Source: DTU080 sp050945315
Lineage (GTDB): Bacteria > Bacillota > Limnochordia > DTU080
Direction of reading: 5' to 3'
Assembly: GCA_050945315.1 (NCBI GenBank)
Contig: JBMNSS010000142.1
Location: forward strand, 1 to 7,151
DNA: 7,151 nucleotides
Below, piece after piece: positions 5,964-7,151 of this stretch. Each line of letters opens with the position of its first letter. Position 1 is the first letter of the stretch. The translations under genes and the position numbers were made by a program. A model generated the notes under the pieces. The model ran no database searches, was not told the origin of the DNA, and worked only from the letters and a program-made list of their open reading frames with translations.

Positions 5964-5970
5964 GAGGAGG
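5964..5970 (+). promoter_or_regulatory. Ribosome binding site of the oxidoreductase gene
   Basis: GAGGAGG lies six bases before ATG at 5977 and three before ATG at 5974. The second ATG has the better spacing, and the Rossmann fold starts a few residues later. The in-frame ATG at 5917 has no comparable site. Confidence 0.7.
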
Positions 5971-5976
5971 CCAATG

Positions 5977-6984
5977 ATGAGTCTTATACGCCTGGGGATT
6001 GTCGGGTGTGGGGGTATGTCAAGATCTCACGCCCGAGGATTGGGAAGTCTGGCAGATCAGATCAAGGTGACCGCCACGGTAGACATTGATGAAGAGCGAG
6101 CTCAAAAGGCCGCGGAGCTTTTTCCGGGAGCCAAGGCGGCCACCGATTACCGCACTGTCCTTGATGATGTAGATGCCGTGCTGCTAGTTCTGCCTCATCA
6201 TCTTCACCATCCCATCGCCAAAGATTGTCTGGAAGCCGGTAAGCACGTGCAATTGGAGAAACCGATGGCCAATAGCGAAGAAGAGTGTCTCGACCTGATT
6301 GAGACGGCCGAAAAGGCGGATCGGGTCCTGATGATCGCCTATTGCATGCGCTTCCATCCGGTGGTCGTTAGGATGAAACAACTCATCGATGAACGTGCCT
6401 TCGGTGATCTGTTTCAGTTCTCGATTTGGACGGAGCAAATGACGATGTACCCGCCCGACCACTGGGCAAGCAAGGCGGCGACCCTGGGCGGAGGACAGTT
6501 TTTCAGCCATGGTTGTCACTATGTCGATCTTTTGCTGTGGATTATGGGCAGACCTGTGAGAGGCGCGCATGTAGGCACCAATTTCGGAACGCCGTGGATG
6601 GAACGTGAAGGCACCAGCAACGTTTGCATTGAGTTTGAAAACGGCGCATTGGGGTATCATTTCGGCACGTGGGGATCCAGAGGCACCCGCTTGGGCAAGT
6701 CCATGCATGCTCATTGTACCGAGGGTATGCTGGAGATGACCTATGATCGGAGGCAGCTCATTCTTCACAAGGGCGGCAAAGAGACCGTGCTGATGGAGGT
6801 TCAACCCGGTAAGCACACCCAAAATGAGATGGCGCACTTCGTTGAGTGTATCACCACGGGACGTCGCCCGCTCACTGACGGCCGCGGCAGCCTGCAAGGT
6901 CTCAGAGTCATCTGGCGTCTATATGAAGCTGAGCAGCAGAACAAAATGGCGGATCTAAGAGGCTTGGGTCTTGATGAGATCTGA
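5977..6984 (+). CDS. Gfo/Idh/MocA family NAD(P)-dependent oxidoreductase
   Basis: The protein is 335 residues, usual for the family. The N-terminal Rossmann domain has RLGIVGCGGMSRSHARGL (5-22) with the GxGG nucleotide loop. Asp36 after the second strand (VTATVD) hints at NAD preference. EKP at 94-96 is the family lysine motif. The C-terminal alpha/beta domain has GGGQFFSHGCHYVDLLLW (171-188), the usual GG-x-DxGxHxxD region, with His181 and Asp184 kept. The position often held by Asp before the G-x-H is Ser177 here. Members oxidise or reduce sugars, inositols and related polyols or act in sugar-acid catabolism; the substrate is not readable. The divergent binding-protein gene suggests that the enzyme acts on an imported sugar or inositol-like compound. 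A terminator follows directly, so the gene is probably transcribed alone. Confidence 0.92.
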   Translation: MSLIRLGIVGCGGMSRSHARGLGSLADQIKVTATVDIDEERAQKAAELFPGAKAATDYRTVLDDVDAVLLVLPHHLHHPIAKDCLEAGKHVQLEKPMANSEEECLDLIETAEKADRVLMIAYCMRFHPVVVRMKQLIDERAFGDLFQFSIWTEQMTMYPPDHWASKAATLGGGQFFSHGCHYVDLLLWIMGRPVRGAHVGTNFGTPWMEREGTSNVCIEFENGALGYHFGTWGSRGTRLGKSMHAHCTEGMLEMTYDRRQLILHKGGKETVLMEVQPGKHTQNEMAHFVECITTGRRPLTDGRGSLQGLRVIWRLYEAEQQNKMADLRGLGLDEI

Positions 6985-6991
6985 GAAGACC

Positions 6992-7025
6992 GGGGGCGCT
7001 TCCGTTAGGGGGGCGTCCCCTTTTT
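6992..7025 (+). terminator. Intrinsic terminator of the oxidoreductase gene
   Basis: GGGGGCGC at 6992-6999 pairs with GCGTCCCC at 7013-7020, eight pairs including one G-T, and is followed by TTTTT at 7021-7025. It starts eight bases after the stop codon. The group II intron begins two or three bases after the T-tract. Confidence 0.8.
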
Positions 7026-7027
7026 GT

Positions 7028-7151
7028 GTGTGCCCGGCATGCTTGCCGAGCCGGAAGGTTGAAAGAAACCTTCGTTACCTGCCAGTGGGAAAACAACCCG
7101 TAGGCAAGGGCGTCGCCGGTAACGGCGGGGTCTGAAGGAAGCCGAAGGGGG
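7028..7151 (+). mobile_element. 5' end of a group II intron (domain I start), probably class C; continues past the right edge
   Basis: GTGTGCCCGGCATG at 7028-7041 fits the GUGYG-CCCGGCAUG opening of bacterial group II introns. The stretch GCAAGGGCGTC (7103-7113) and TCTGAAGGAAGCCGAAGG (7131-7148) match the conserved domain I pattern GCAAGGGTGTC then TCTGAAGGAAGC. Local hairpins fit a structured RNA: GAAGGTT/AACCTTC (7054-7060 with 7067-7073) and CGCCG-GTAA-CGGCG (7114-7127) with a GNRA loop. The exact first base is ambiguous because of the GTGTGTG run (7026, 7028 or 7030). Position right after a terminator T-tract points to class C. The rest of the intron, including its protein gene, would lie outside. 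This reading rests on remembered consensus, not on a covariance search. Confidence 0.82.

Larger units (their letters stand above)
5800..5976. promoter_or_regulatory. Divergent promoter region between a binding-protein gene and the oxidoreductase gene
   Basis: These 177 bases separate the two divergent start codons. No clear sigma-70 hexamer pair is seen on either strand. The region holds three dyad symmetries: GTGCATGCAC at 5801-5810, GATAA-GTGTG-TTATC at 5825-5839 and GCGATAAGCTGATCGC (one mismatched pair) at 5893-5908. Their number in a short divergent region suggests regulated expression, perhaps by a sugar-responsive repressor, which is inference. Confidence 0.5.

Noticed and set aside
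6184..6897. A 237-codon minus-strand open frame
   Set aside because: It lies fully antisense to the Gfo/Idh/MocA gene, whose motifs are unambiguous.

Overview
This is a bacterial accessory region with about 55% GC, strong Shine-Dalgarno sites, one GTG start and periplasmic binding proteins with signal peptides. It has three parts: a CRISPR-Cas type III-B locus, a pair of sugar-uptake-type genes with an oxidoreductase, and two group II introns. The lineage cannot be fixed from this sequence. An anaerobic, sugar-fermenting bacterium (for example a Limnochordia-like or other diderm lineage) fits, but that is a guess.

Left part (1-2413). On the minus strand, csx1 (a CARF-HEPN ancillary RNase, 835-2046) is followed, with a one-base TGATG overlap, by cmr1, which runs off the left edge. 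This is the start of a type III-B (Cmr) operon. Upstream lies a minimal CRISPR of two identical 28-nt repeats around one 33-nt spacer. The repeat looks like type I-E, so the array does not obviously belong to the adjacent Cmr system. Between the array and the next gene (2414-2763) there are two diverged 24-nt tandem units resembling a transposon end, and one operator-like palindrome.

Middle and right (2764-6984). A plus-strand family-1 extracellular solute-binding protein (2764-4053) converges on a minus-strand one (4537-5799). The latter is divergent from a Gfo/Idh/MocA oxidoreductase (5977-6984). No permease or ATPase gene is present, so this looks like a sugar or sugar-derivative uptake and oxidation locus with unlinked membrane components.

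Group II introns. Directly behind the terminator hairpin of the first binding-protein gene is a 408-bp wreck of a group II intron (4112-4519). It keeps the C-terminal end of the reverse transcriptase/maturase reading frame, broken by what looks like a single-base deletion, and a recognisable domain V-VI 3' end. Directly behind the terminator of the oxidoreductase gene, at the right edge (about 7028 onward), is the 5' end of a second group II intron. Both positions match the terminator-targeting habit of class C (IIC) introns. This repeated pattern is the most notable thing in the window.
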